Source: Nitrobacteraceae bacterium AZCC 1564 (GTDB lineage: Bacteria > Pseudomonadota > Alphaproteobacteria > Rhizobiales > Xanthobacteraceae). From it: a DNA stretch of 64,000 bases. Positions 28,112 to 36,822 of this stretch are shown here, piece by piece. A model generated the notes under the pieces. It made no database searches. It was not told where the DNA came from and saw only the letters and a program-made list of their open reading frames with translations. Location of the stretch: positions 3,363,001 through 3,427,000 of the forward strand of contig JBAGRR010000001.1 of the NCBI GenBank assembly GCA_036924835.1, written 5' to 3'. Made by a program: the position numbers and the translations under genes. The first letter of the stretch is position 1, and each line of letters starts with the position of its first letter.

Positions 28112-28927
28112 ATGCATCGTTTGCGCTGGATCATCGTGTTCGTCGCCTCTGTTTTGTCGTTCGGGGCGTTTGCAGAAGACAAGCCGCAGCCCAGCCAGTG
28201 CCTGGCCGTGGCCCAATCCCTTCCCAATGTCAGATTTGTCAGCTTGCGTCATACCGCGGCAGAGAAGGGTGAGGTGGTTATCACCTACGCGGGGCATTCG
28301 ACCTACATCATAGAGACACCAGGCAACGTCATCATCGCGACCGACTTCAGTGGCGTCTACACCGCGGACAAGCTACCTGACGTCGTGACGATGAACCGTG
28401 CGCATTCGACGCACTACACGCTCAATCCCGATCCGCGCATCAAGTATGTGCTGCACGGTTGGAACGATGGCGATGGTGCCGCGAAGCATGCGCTGACGGT
28501 CGGCGATGTATTCATTCGCAATGTGCCGACCGATATTCGCGGCTATCGCGCTGGATCTGAATCGGCGATGCAGAAAGATGGCAACTCCATCTTCATCTTC
28601 GAAGTCGCAGGGCTTTGTATTGGCCATCTCGGCCATCTGCACCATCCGCTGGACGAGGCGCGTTATGCCGCCATCGGCCGGCTCGATATCGTCATGGTAC
28701 CGATCGATGGCACTTACACATTGTCGCTCGATGGGATGTCAGAGATCACGCGGCGTCTGCGCGCGTCAATCGTGCTGCCGATGCATCGTTTCAGCACGCC
28801 GCTTGGAGAGTTCGTCGCTCGAATGAACGGGCAATTCGAGGTCGAATTCCGAAAGGAGCAATCTTTTTCGGTGTCGCTCGACACGCTGCCGAAGGCGCCG
28901 ACAATCATCATCCTCGATGGTGTCTAG
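28112..28927 (+). CDS. Exported MBL-fold metal-dependent hydrolase
   Basis: 271 residues from the ATG at 28112, preceded by GTGGAG at good spacing and opening a clear signal peptide (HRLRWIIVFVASVLSFGAFAED). UlaG/RomA-like metallo-beta-lactamase features: ITYAGHSTYIIETPG, ATDFSGVY, MNRAHSTHYTLNP, CIGHLGHLHHPLD and IVLPMHRFSTP. The usual HxHxDH is altered to HSTHYT, so metal binding may differ. The TAG stop is supplied by the CTAG end of the following hairpin pair. Confidence 0.85.
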   Translation: MHRLRWIIVFVASVLSFGAFAEDKPQPSQCLAVAQSLPNVRFVSLRHTAAEKGEVVITYAGHSTYIIETPGNVIIATDFSGVYTADKLPDVVTMNRAHSTHYTLNPDPRIKYVLHGWNDGDGAAKHALTVGDVFIRNVPTDIRGYRAGSESAMQKDGNSIFIFEVAGLCIGHLGHLHHPLDEARYAAIGRLDIVMVPIDGTYTLSLDGMSEITRRLRASIVLPMHRFSTPLGEFVARMNGQFEVEFRKEQSFSVSLDTLPKAPTIIILDGV

Positions 28928-29090
28928 TGTGGTGGTTCAGAAGTTCGCCCGATTTTTCCTGCGAGCCCTTTCGGCGAACTTCTGAACCTGAACCACACTA
29001 GAATCATGGATTTACTAGTGTCCTCTCGAATCCAAAGTTCGCTACGGAGCGCGCTGCACGATAAGGCGAACTTTGGGTTCGGGACACTAG
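28924..29090. repeat. Double CTAG hairpin, reversed orientation
   Basis: Hairpins at 28924-29001 (78 bp, TGTGG type) and 29015-29090 (76 bp, TGTCC type), joined by a linker reading AATCATGGATTTA, the complement of the linker at other loci. Both share the core AAGTTCGC. The pair fills the whole space between two convergent genes. Confidence 0.92.
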
Positions 29091-29093
29091 AAC

Positions 29094-30284
29094 CTAGAAC
29101 GCTGCCGCGAGATCCTTTGCTCCCGGCAGGTTCATATCCCGATCCATTTTGGCGTTGGTCGCAGCCAGAAGCTTGGAAACGACGTTGTTCCGGATGGCGA
29201 CAGGATTGCGCTCATAGCCGGTGCGCTGGAAGAAGTTCGACGTCGGCACCTGAGAGCGCATGGCTTCCGGCATCGACACCATGTCGAAGCCGTTGCCATC
29301 GCCGGTCAGGTTCATCATCTCCAGTTCTGCGGCGGTGAGTGGCGTCGTGTATCCTTTACGCCGCGCAAAATTGACCGAGTCCATCAGCTTTAGCGTCTGC
29401 AGTATTGGGCCAACGTCGATGTCCAGATTGAGGGCATGCACGGCGATGCCACGTGGTGTCACGCCAAGTTTTTCGTGGGCGCTCCATTCGTTGGGCACAG
29501 TTTTGCAGAAGGCCACCATCTGCTGGACGATGGCGATCTTTCGCTCCAGCTCAGCCTTTCGCGGCCCGGTGGCTTGATGAAGCTGATCCCGAAGCGATTT
29601 GAGAATAAGGCCGCCATGCTCGGACAGCAGATCGATGGTGTTGGTGGTTAGTAACTGGTTGTAGCCGAGGGCAGTTGAAATGGCGCGCCCGCCTGGCTTT
29701 TCGAGACCCGCCTGCACGTCGTATTTCCCGTTGCCACCGGCTTCGAAGCTGTAGACACGCGCTGCCTGATCTTTGGTTAGCCCGAAGCTCGAGGCAATCC
29801 TCGCGTAGGTACGTTTGTACTCGATCTCGCTCGCAGGTTTGCGCGGCGTGAATTGAAAGTGCTCCAGCGCGTTCTGCAGGAAGTCCGCAACGACTGGGAT
29901 CGGCCTGCGCACCGAGGGCGGTGTCGGCGGCGCGGAGGGATCGATGGGCTTCGGCGGGCCACTGTAGACCGGGGGCTGGGTCAGCACATAGTCGTCAAGG
30001 GCAATGGTCTCGCCGTTGCGGCGTTTGGCGTTTCTCGCCTTGCGCTTCTCGCTGATGGCGGACCAGTAAGCCCCCGCCTGTTCATCGAACGCCTGACGAA
30101 TGACGGTATATTCGGCAAGCTTGCGGCGATACTCCGCCATCTGCTGTGGTGTAACGGGAGTGGACGAGGCCACCGCCTTGGGTGCGCTTGCGGCTGTTTG
30201 CCCTTGTGCATCGCCAGACATCGCCGCAGCTGCTGCGGCGATGCTGATGCAGACAAGCGATGTCAGCGGGCGGTCTTGCCTCAC
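29094..30284 (-). CDS. Exported protein of unknown function, lysozyme-like motif possible
   Basis: 396 residues from a GTG at 30284 that overlaps the thioesterase stop (ATGTGAGG), a coupled arrangement; this start opens a signal peptide (VRQDRPLTSLVCISIAAAAAAM). A Pro-rich segment PPVYSGPPKPIDPSAPPTPP (about 125-145) precedes a domain with ARIASSFGLTKDQAARVYSFEAGGNGKYDVQAG and ALGYNQLLTTNTI. Glu-Ala-Gly and GYNQLL recall lytic transglycosylases, but this is only a resemblance. The stop lies in a CTAG three bases beyond the hairpin pair. Confidence 0.7.
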   Translation of the reverse strand: MRQDRPLTSLVCISIAAAAAAMSGDAQGQTAASAPKAVASSTPVTPQQMAEYRRKLAEYTVIRQAFDEQAGAYWSAISEKRKARNAKRRNGETIALDDYVLTQPPVYSGPPKPIDPSAPPTPPSVRRPIPVVADFLQNALEHFQFTPRKPASEIEYKRTYARIASSFGLTKDQAARVYSFEAGGNGKYDVQAGLEKPGGRAISTALGYNQLLTTNTIDLLSEHGGLILKSLRDQLHQATGPRKAELERKIAIVQQMVAFCKTVPNEWSAHEKLGVTPRGIAVHALNLDIDVGPILQTLKLMDSVNFARRKGYTTPLTAAELEMMNLTGDGNGFDMVSMPEAMRSQVPTSNFFQRTGYERNPVAIRNNVVSKLLAATNAKMDRDMNLPGAKDLAAAF

Positions 30285-31069
30285 ATGAACACCGCCACAT
30301 TCTGCCGGGAGACCAGCACGGGCTGTCGTGCGGCATTGAAGACGACGGTGCCTTGACTGGAGTAGCCGTGCAGGACGCTTTCGGCCTGGGTTCTGATCAG
30401 CCACCAGCCATTCGTCGTCTCGAGCTTGTCCGTCAAAAGGTCGATAGACCAGGTCATGGTGCTGATCGGGCCGAAGTCTTTGAACAGCAACAACGCTGCC
30501 GGCGGTGGCGCGTCGGTCAAAGCAACGAGTGCCGCGGTGGAATTTGGTTCCGCATCATCCTGATGGCGCATCCACAGGGCGATCGTGGGATCGTCCGCAC
30601 CGCTGAACGGAAAACTTCCGGCGGCCAGCCGGCCATCGAAATGCTGCGCGAAATTAAGTCCTGGAAGCTTGCGAAAGAAGTTCGGGCAAGCGTCCGGATC
30701 AGGCACGTCTGGCGCTGCGAGCTTGCCATACTCAACCGCGGACTGCCGCTCTGCACCAAAGCAGAAGGTTGCACGGGTGGCGAGACCGGCATCCCCCATC
30801 AGCTCCGCGCCAACGAAGGTCGTTGATTTTCCTTTGCGAAGAATCGCCGGCCGGATGGTCAGGCTGCCGGTTGCGGGCCCCACGAAGGAAAACTGTGCAG
30901 AACGCAGTGGTGGCAGGTCGCCGAACTGGCGCGATACGCTCTCCAGGCAAAATGCAGCCGCGAGACCACCATAGATCGTCCGGCCCTGTAGCCAGTCGTC
31001 TGTTGCTGTGACCGTGCAGATGTCGCCATTCGTCGCGATGCTTCCCATCAATGTCGTAAAATCAATCAT
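30281..31069 (-). CDS. Acyl-CoA thioesterase family protein (hotdog fold)
   Basis: 262 residues of the double-hotdog thioesterase family (TesB/4HBT_3-like): an N-terminal GRTIYGGLAAAFCLESVSR, LRSAQFSFVGPATGSLTIRPAILRKGKST, and a C-terminal half with MTWSIDLLTDKLETTNGWWLIRTQAESVLHGYSSQGTVVFN. It should cleave acyl-CoA thioesters in the cytosol. The start codon directly touches the CTAG of the next hairpin, so no normal ribosome-binding site exists upstream. Its stop overlaps the following exported-protein gene. Confidence 0.82.
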   Translation of the reverse strand: MIDFTTLMGSIATNGDICTVTATDDWLQGRTIYGGLAAAFCLESVSRQFGDLPPLRSAQFSFVGPATGSLTIRPAILRKGKSTTFVGAELMGDAGLATRATFCFGAERQSAVEYGKLAAPDVPDPDACPNFFRKLPGLNFAQHFDGRLAAGSFPFSGADDPTIALWMRHQDDAEPNSTAALVALTDAPPPAALLLFKDFGPISTMTWSIDLLTDKLETTNGWWLIRTQAESVLHGYSSQGTVVFNAARQPVLVSRQNVAVFM

Positions 31070-31236
31070 CTAGTGTCCCGATTCCGAAGTTCGCATTGTT
31101 CCAGCTGCACCTTCGTTTGCGAACTTCGGAATCGAAGGACACTAGTAAACCTATGATTCTAGTGTGGCTTTGGTTCAGAAGTCCGCATTCCAGACTCGCC
31201 GCACAAATGATGCGGACTTCTGAACCGCCACGCTAG
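31070..31236. repeat. Double CTAG hairpin
   Basis: Hairpins at 31070-31145 (TGTCC type, arms GATTCCGAAGTTCGCA) and 31159-31236 (TGTGG type, arms GGTTCAGAAGTCCGCAT). Linker TAAACCTATGATT. The left CTAG touches the thioesterase ATG at 31069. Confidence 0.92.
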
Positions 31237-31511
31237 TCCCACTCACGCGAGAAAAATCGCGAATATAGCGGCGTGGAATCACAATGTCCGATCATAGCAG
31301 ACATGAAGTCGCCGACTCGTCTGCTGCATGCCATCGTGCACATCGCCGCGCTTCACGTGGTTCCCCACTCGAATCGGTCAGGAAGGCTGACGGAGTTATC
31401 AACAGACGTTTGGAGTCTGCGCAGAGTTCTTGCTCGCACCTTGGAGGAGAATCAATTCAGATGTGTCGTTCGCGCGAATGCGAATGAAGGCGCGTGGCAA
31501 GGGCGTTGATT
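31237..31511. other. Gap without recognisable feature
   Basis: A frame of 78 codons (31273-31509) is open but its protein is unlike any family, lacks a ribosome-binding site, and has atypical composition; I do not call it. Probably promoter DNA for the next small gene. Confidence 0.4.
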
Positions 31512-31742
31512 ATGAATCAGTTCGTGTCGCCGAAAGGCATTGATCAGAGTAAGCTGTCCAAGCTTTTTGATGATGTTCCGAAGCCGGATCGGGCTGAATG
31601 GGCCAAGGCACTCGCGGCAATGAAGCCTTGGATGACTCCGGAAAAATTCGCCGAGACCGAGAAGATTCACTGGCGCATGTTTGAGCGTGCAAACCGCTGG
31701 TTCGAGCCGAGCACGAAGACTGAGCCCAAAAAAGGCGAGTGA
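31512..31742 (+). CDS. Small hypothetical protein
   Basis: 76 residues from ATG 31512: a soluble, charged protein with LSKLFDDVPKPDRAEWAKALAAMKPWMTPEKFAETEKIHWRMFERANRWFEP. The pattern of Trp and helical spacing looks like a real conserved small protein rather than noise. No domain recognised. Convergent with the following MFS gene. Confidence 0.55.
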   Translation: MNQFVSPKGIDQSKLSKLFDDVPKPDRAEWAKALAAMKPWMTPEKFAETEKIHWRMFERANRWFEPSTKTEPKKGE

Positions 31743-31760
31743 AGTCAGCAAAGACAGCGG

Positions 31761-33461
31761 CTACACGCCGCTGTTGGTGGATGCCGTGATCGGTAGTTCG
31801 CTCTTCTTGCTAGGATCCGGCGTCTCATCCTTCCAGCGGACCGAGCCCAATGGACGCTCGAGCATGCGGCGCACGCGGATCGGTTCCGGCCCCAAGTGAA
31901 ATGCGATGGCCTTGAGATGCAGTTCGCGCTCAGACCGCGTCGAGCGGTTGCGCTGGCGCAAATAGTCCAGCCACGTTGGGCAGTGATAGCGTTCCGTCCA
32001 TAGCTCAGGGTCGGCCAGATCACGGGAGATCGACCAGTCGTAGGCTCCGTTGCGCTGCCGTGTCGACTGCACCCTTTGCATCAGGTCGTAGAATTCCCGA
32101 GCTTGATCCTGATTCACCCGATATTCCACCTCGATGACAATCGGGCCGCTGCGTGGCGTGATGGAGAGGTTGACCTCTGGTTCCGCCAGCGCGTCGGTTG
32201 CGTCGTGGTCAGATCCTTCGACGGCCGGCATGCGTAACCAGATCACGAGCAACGGGGACAGGAACATCGTCGCTCCAGCGATCATCAGCGCCTTATCGAC
32301 TCCGACTTCGTTCGCGACGTGGCCCCACAACCAGCTTCCGATGGCAACTCCGCCAGCAATCGCGGCCTGATAGGCGGCCAGCGCCCGGCCAGCGACCCAT
32401 CGCGGCGTCGATAGCTGCACGCCGATGTTGAAGAGCGTTACCGAAACCATCCAGGAAGCTCCGGCGACGACGAGCGCCGCGCCGGTCAATACCGAATGGT
32501 GGCTCAGCGCGAGCACGCCAATCGCAATGCCCATTGTCAGGGCACACAGGCGGACTGCGCGTTCACTGCTGAGATATCTGCGGACGCTCGATATGTTCAG
32601 GGCACCCAGCACGCCGCCCATGCCGAAACAGCCAAGCATCAGTCCGTACGTCTGCGCATCGCCCTTGAGAATGTCACGGGCGACGAGGGGCAGAAGTGCC
32701 AGCACCGAGCCGCCGGCGATGCCGGTGACAAGCGTCCGGTAAAGCACAATCCGGATTGGCGGTGAGTGAACGATATAGCGTACCCCGGACACGACGGCCC
32801 GGCGCAGTCGCTCCGGTGGGAGCCGCGAGGGTTCCAGCGTTCGGCGCCACAGGTAAAGCACCGTGAGCAGCGGAATATAGAGCAACACGTTGGCCACAAA
32901 GGCCGCGACCGCGCCCGCCGCCGCGACGATCAGGCCACCCAGAGCCGGACCGAAACTACGGGCGATGTTGTAGCTGATGCCGTTCAGCGCGACTGCCGAG
33001 GGCAGGGTGTCCGGCGGAACCTGTTCGCTGACCGATGCTTGCCAGGCCGGACCGAACAGAGCCATGCCACTGCCGATCATGAAACAGAACATCAGCAGGC
33101 TGTTGGGGGTAATCGCGCCGATATGTGCCAGCACGGACAGTGCGATTGCCCCGGTCAGGCCAATCGACAGCGCCACGAGACCGACGACGCGTCGGTCGTA
33201 CATGTCTGCCATGGCGCCGGCCGCCAGCGACAGCAGCATGATCGGCAGCATCAACGCGGTTTGCACCAGGGCAACCATGTCGGCGGACGACGTCATCTGG
33301 GTCATCGCCCAAGCCGCGCCGACGCCATTGATCATCAACCCAAGGTTGGACAGCAGACTTGCCAGCCATATCCGCCGGAAGACCGCGTGCCGCAGCGGCG
33401 CTGCAATGCCATCGGCTGTGCGGAATGAACGTTTGACAGGTTTGTCGGTCGTCGAGCTCAC
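31761..33461 (-). CDS. MFS_3-type transporter with C-terminal ABM-like domain
   Basis: 566 residues. The first 415 are a 12-helix MFS transporter of the EntS/transmembrane-effector group (ALMLPIMLLSLAAGAMADMYDRRVVG, FGPALGGLIVAAAG). Residues from about 440, VIEVEYRVNQDQAREFYDLMQRVQSTRQRNGAYDWSISRDL...YHCPTWLDYLRQRNR, form an extra alpha-beta domain like antibiotic monooxygenases, normal for this family. Likely an exporter; substrate unknown. Confidence 0.87.
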   Translation of the reverse strand: MSSTTDKPVKRSFRTADGIAAPLRHAVFRRIWLASLLSNLGLMINGVGAAWAMTQMTSSADMVALVQTALMLPIMLLSLAAGAMADMYDRRVVGLVALSIGLTGAIALSVLAHIGAITPNSLLMFCFMIGSGMALFGPAWQASVSEQVPPDTLPSAVALNGISYNIARSFGPALGGLIVAAAGAVAAFVANVLLYIPLLTVLYLWRRTLEPSRLPPERLRRAVVSGVRYIVHSPPIRIVLYRTLVTGIAGGSVLALLPLVARDILKGDAQTYGLMLGCFGMGGVLGALNISSVRRYLSSERAVRLCALTMGIAIGVLALSHHSVLTGAALVVAGASWMVSVTLFNIGVQLSTPRWVAGRALAAYQAAIAGGVAIGSWLWGHVANEVGVDKALMIAGATMFLSPLLVIWLRMPAVEGSDHDATDALAEPEVNLSITPRSGPIVIEVEYRVNQDQAREFYDLMQRVQSTRQRNGAYDWSISRDLADPELWTERYHCPTWLDYLRQRNRSTRSERELHLKAIAFHLGPEPIRVRRMLERPLGSVRWKDETPDPSKKSELPITASTNSGV

Positions 33462-33555
33462 GACGGAGGCCCTTAAATCGTTTCAGGTGGAAACGGGATG
33501 GAAGGTGGGGCGAAAAGAAGATTTTACATCAATATTCGTTTGAAAAGTGTTCAGT

Positions 33556-34038
33556 CTACCAGCGCCAGTGCCCGTCGTCTGACCAGCGGGAGCGGTACCC
33601 GACAAAGCGCATCCAGACCGTAACAATCTGGTCGAACCCGGTTGCGTAGTTGCACGCCTTGTCACGCGTCCATTTTGGATCCGCCCTGATGTCGCGCATC
33701 GTCTTCTCGTTGGCGAACCACAAGAGCTGGAGGGGCTTTGAAGGATCGCTGATCTCTCCGCGGTTCGCGATCAGTTCGCGATCCAGTTTGTTGAAAATCA
33801 CACAAGGTGTACTGGCGTAGGTCCGCCGCTGTTCGTCGGCCACGACCCGTGCGTTATCTGGCGGCTGTTCGATGGTGTACAATAGGAGAATTGCTGAGAC
33901 CGCGATCAGGACGGCGCAGATAATGAAGAGCCGATCCCAGTTCGGCCGTCTCGCTTTCTGTGTCCGGATCGCGGGCGACATGGTTTCGACAATAACACGT
34001 CTGGAAATTTTCCCGGCAAGTGCGCTTTCAGAGGGCAT
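33556..34038 (-). CDS. Single-pass membrane protein, unknown function
   Basis: 160 residues at most; the start at residue 20 (MSPAIRTQKARRPNWDR, 33981) is equally likely. One membrane helix LFIICAVLIAVSAILLLYTI, then a periplasmic part with YASTPCVIFNKLDREL and DPKWTRDKACNYATGFDQIVTVWMRFVGYRSRW, with two cysteines that could pair. No family recognised. Confidence 0.6.
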   Translation of the reverse strand: MPSESALAGKISRRVIVETMSPAIRTQKARRPNWDRLFIICAVLIAVSAILLLYTIEQPPDNARVVADEQRRTYASTPCVIFNKLDRELIANRGEISDPSKPLQLLWFANEKTMRDIRADPKWTRDKACNYATGFDQIVTVWMRFVGYRSRWSDDGHWRW

Positions 34039-34092
34039 CTATGTTGCCACAGCGGGCGGCGACGTTTGTTCGCCCACCACCCGCTTGGCCAC

Positions 34093-34260
34093 CTAGTGTC
34101 CCGGTTCTAACGTTCGTATCGCCTTGCAGCACTTTCGTTTGCGAACGTTAGAACCAAAAGGGACACTAGCAACTTGATGAAACTAGTGCGCTTTTGGATT
34201 TGACGTTCGTAATGAGGATGCGCCGCAATGCTGATACGAACGTCAAATCCAGCGCACTAG
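34093..34260. repeat. Double CTAG hairpin, ACGTTCGTA subfamily
   Basis: Hairpins at 34093-34169 (arms GGTTCTAACGTTCGTAT) and 34183-34260 (arms GGATTTGACGTTCGTA); linker CAACTTGATGAAA. Both share the core ACGTTCGTA, which differs from the AAGTTCGC core of other loci. Confidence 0.92.
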
Positions 34261-34261
34261 A

Positions 34262-35266
34262 CTACTGAGGCGTGATCTTCGCAAACTGCGCGACCTTGCC
34301 CCACTTTTCCATCTCGGCAACGACGAAGGCCTGCATTTCCTCCGGTGTACCGCCGATCGGCTCGCCGCCGAGCTTGCGGATGCGCTCAATGCCGTCGGGA
34401 GACTTGATGTATTTGATCGCACTGGCATTCAACTGCATCACGATGTTTTTGGATACCTTGGCCGGCGCGGCAATCGTGAACCAGGCTGCGGCGTCGTATC
34501 CGGCGACGCCGGACTCGGCGATGGTCGGAATGTTCGGCAGCAGCGGCCACCGCGTGGCGGTGCTCACCGCGAGCGGGCGGACGTTGCCGTTCTCTGCAAA
34601 CGGAAGCACAGCCGGCAGGTTGTCGATCATGACATGCACGCGGCCTGCGACCAGATCGGTCAGCGCCGGGGCGCTTCCCTTGTAGGGAACATGGACGATG
34701 TCGACGCCGGTCATCGACTTGAAGAGCTCTGTTGCGAGATGCGCAGTGCTGCCGAGTCCCGGCGTGCCGTATAGCAATTGGCCAGGCTTTGCTTTCGCCA
34801 GCGCAATGAATTCGGCAACCGTTTTGGCCGGCACATCCGGGCTGACCGACATCAGGTTCGGCACACGCGCGATGATGGTGACCGGCTGGATATCCTTGAG
34901 CTGGTCATACGGCATGTTCTTCTGAACATACTTGTTGATTGAATGGGTGCCGGGCGTGCCGACCAGGAAGGTGTGTCCGTCCGGATCCGCCTTCGCGACG
35001 AAGTCCGCCGCGATATTGCCGCCGGCGCCGGGCTTGTTCTCGACGATGAACTGCTGACCGTATTCTTCCGAGAGCTTCTGCGCGACAAGGCGCCCGAGGA
35101 TGTCGGTGGTCCCGCCCGCTGCAAACGGAACGACGAACTTCACGGGGCGTGATGGCCAGGTATCTGCTTTCGCACCGCGCATCAAAAATGGCGTCGCGCC
35201 GATGGCGGCTGCACCGCCGATGAGAACGGAGCGCCGTGTGGGTCGGGAAGAGGTCTTGATGCGCAT
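34262..35266 (-). CDS. Tripartite tricarboxylate transporter substrate-binding protein (Bug family)
   Basis: 334 residues from ATG 35266 with AAGGA nine bases upstream. A twin-arginine-like signal RRSVLIGGAAAIGATPFLMRGAKA is followed by the Bug fold: WPSRPVKFVVPFAAGGTTDILGRLVAQKLSEEYGQQFIVENKPGAGGNIAADFVAKADPDGHTFL. It should bind a carboxylate in the periplasm for a TctAB-type permease, which is not encoded nearby. The stop is one base from a hairpin's CTAG. Confidence 0.92.
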   Translation of the reverse strand: MRIKTSSRPTRRSVLIGGAAAIGATPFLMRGAKADTWPSRPVKFVVPFAAGGTTDILGRLVAQKLSEEYGQQFIVENKPGAGGNIAADFVAKADPDGHTFLVGTPGTHSINKYVQKNMPYDQLKDIQPVTIIARVPNLMSVSPDVPAKTVAEFIALAKAKPGQLLYGTPGLGSTAHLATELFKSMTGVDIVHVPYKGSAPALTDLVAGRVHVMIDNLPAVLPFAENGNVRPLAVSTATRWPLLPNIPTIAESGVAGYDAAAWFTIAAPAKVSKNIVMQLNASAIKYIKSPDGIERIRKLGGEPIGGTPEEMQAFVVAEMEKWGKVAQFAKITPQ

Positions 35267-35370
35267 TGTCGTCAAATCCTTTGATAAAGTTCGCTTAGGA
35301 AAGTGCTCGCCGTCTTGAACGCAACGTGTCGCCCCCGACGGTTGGGGCGACACGCCATACTGGTGTCTGA

Positions 35371-36549
35371 TCAATGACCCATGCGGGCTGATGCCGGATG
35401 TCCTGGCACCTTGAATCGCTTACCGGTATCGGTGACCTTGGTGCCGTTCACCTTCAGAATCGAGAAATCACTGTCGAGATAATTGCCGACCAACAGGTAT
35501 TTCCCGTCGGGCGTGAACATCAACGCTTCCGGCAAGCCGCCGACTTCGATGTCCTGGGTCTTGGTGACTTTGTTGCCATCGATCTTCAGGATCGAGACGC
35601 TGCCGTTCTTTTTGTGGAAGAACAGGTTCTTCATGTTGGAGCCACGAAGAATGGCGGCTGCGGCAAGATTGCCTTTCGGGCTGACGGCAATACCTTCCGG
35701 TCCGTCACCCACCACAACGCGATCGATGAAGCGGGGCGGATTGAGAGTGAGATCGGCCACGCTGACGGTGTCGACGCTGCCATCGGACGATCCCGCGTTG
35801 CCGTTATCCGCGGTGAGCGCAAGCTTGCCATTTGGCGTTACGACCACGTTGTAAGGCCAGAGCCCGGCCATCAGGTCGACCTTATTGTAGGTCACCTTGT
35901 CGCCGGCAATATCGAGGACTGACAGCTTGTGCGTCGTGAACTTGGTGGCGAGCGCGCGCTTGCCATCTGGAGTGAAGACCACTTGCGAGACGCTGTCGCC
36001 CATCGGCACCGTGTCGGTGACCTTCACATCAGTGCCGTTTACCGAGAGCACCGTAATGGAGTTGTCGCCACGGTTGGCAACCAGCGCCATCTTGCCGTTG
36101 GGGCTGAAGCTCAGGCCTGAAGGCTGCTTGCCGGCGGTTACGGTGCCGGCGAGCTTCGGCGGATTGGCCTTCATGTCGATGACATAGACCTTGTTATCAA
36201 GTGTCTGCTTCAGTGCGTCGCCGTCCTTGGTGACGTCGACCGAGTCCGCGACCAGCGCCACCGATCCTGTGGGATCGATATCGACGTTAACAGGGGGGCC
36301 GACCACAGAGTTCTTGAGCGGAAGTGTCGCGACGATCTTCGGGCTTTCCGGATTGGCAAGATCGACGATCAGCACCGAATCCTTGCCCGCAGGAGACAGC
36401 ACCACTTTCCCGTCGCCATCCCACATGACTTTTTCGTCGTTGCCAACAATCATGAAGGGCGCAGCGCTTGCGGTGTGGAGCGCGGAGGCGCCAAGCAAAA
36501 GCGCGGCTCCGATGGATAGGGACGTAACGCGGTTAACAGACTTGAACAT
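35371..36549 (-). CDS. Periplasmic YVTN-type beta-propeller
   Basis: About 392 residues; start taken at MFKSVNR (36549), with GGGAGG 11 bases upstream; an ATG nine bases earlier is too close to it. A signal peptide (VTSLSIGAALLLGASALHTASA) is followed by repeated beta-propeller blades with phrases like FSPNGKMALVANRGDNSITVL, FTPDGKRALATKF, VTPNGKLALTADNG, VSPKGNLAAAAI and FTPDGKYLLVGNYL. Such proteins may bind partners or small ligands; no enzyme motif seen. Lies 100 bp upstream of the Bug gene and could share its transcript. Confidence 0.85.
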   Translation of the reverse strand: MFKSVNRVTSLSIGAALLLGASALHTASAAPFMIVGNDEKVMWDGDGKVVLSPAGKDSVLIVDLANPESPKIVATLPLKNSVVGPPVNVDIDPTGSVALVADSVDVTKDGDALKQTLDNKVYVIDMKANPPKLAGTVTAGKQPSGLSFSPNGKMALVANRGDNSITVLSVNGTDVKVTDTVPMGDSVSQVVFTPDGKRALATKFTTHKLSVLDIAGDKVTYNKVDLMAGLWPYNVVVTPNGKLALTADNGNAGSSDGSVDTVSVADLTLNPPRFIDRVVVGDGPEGIAVSPKGNLAAAAILRGSNMKNLFFHKKNGSVSILKIDGNKVTKTQDIEVGGLPEALMFTPDGKYLLVGNYLDSDFSILKVNGTKVTDTGKRFKVPGHPASARMGH

Positions 36550-36822
36550 GATGAACATAGCCTCCCGGGTATTACCGGCTTGTGCCGGATTCATATTTGG
36601 CCGGGAGCGTATTCGGTAAGTTGCGATCAGGCCAGAGCACAGCAGCCAAGGGCGCGGCAATTTCGCCTAAAAAAACGCGCTGGACGACGTGCTCCGGCTC
36701 TGGATAATCGCATTGCAGCAATATGAGCGCGCCTTCGAACAAAGCCTTATACCAATGTCTAAGGCTCGGGTGTTTCGCGGGCTCTGAGGGGAGTGATTGG
36801 CCGCGCAGGCTGATCAACTGAA

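Noticed and set aside
31273-31509. 78-codon frame as a gene
   Set aside because: No ribosome-binding site, no recognisable pattern, and it overlaps the likely promoter of the next gene.
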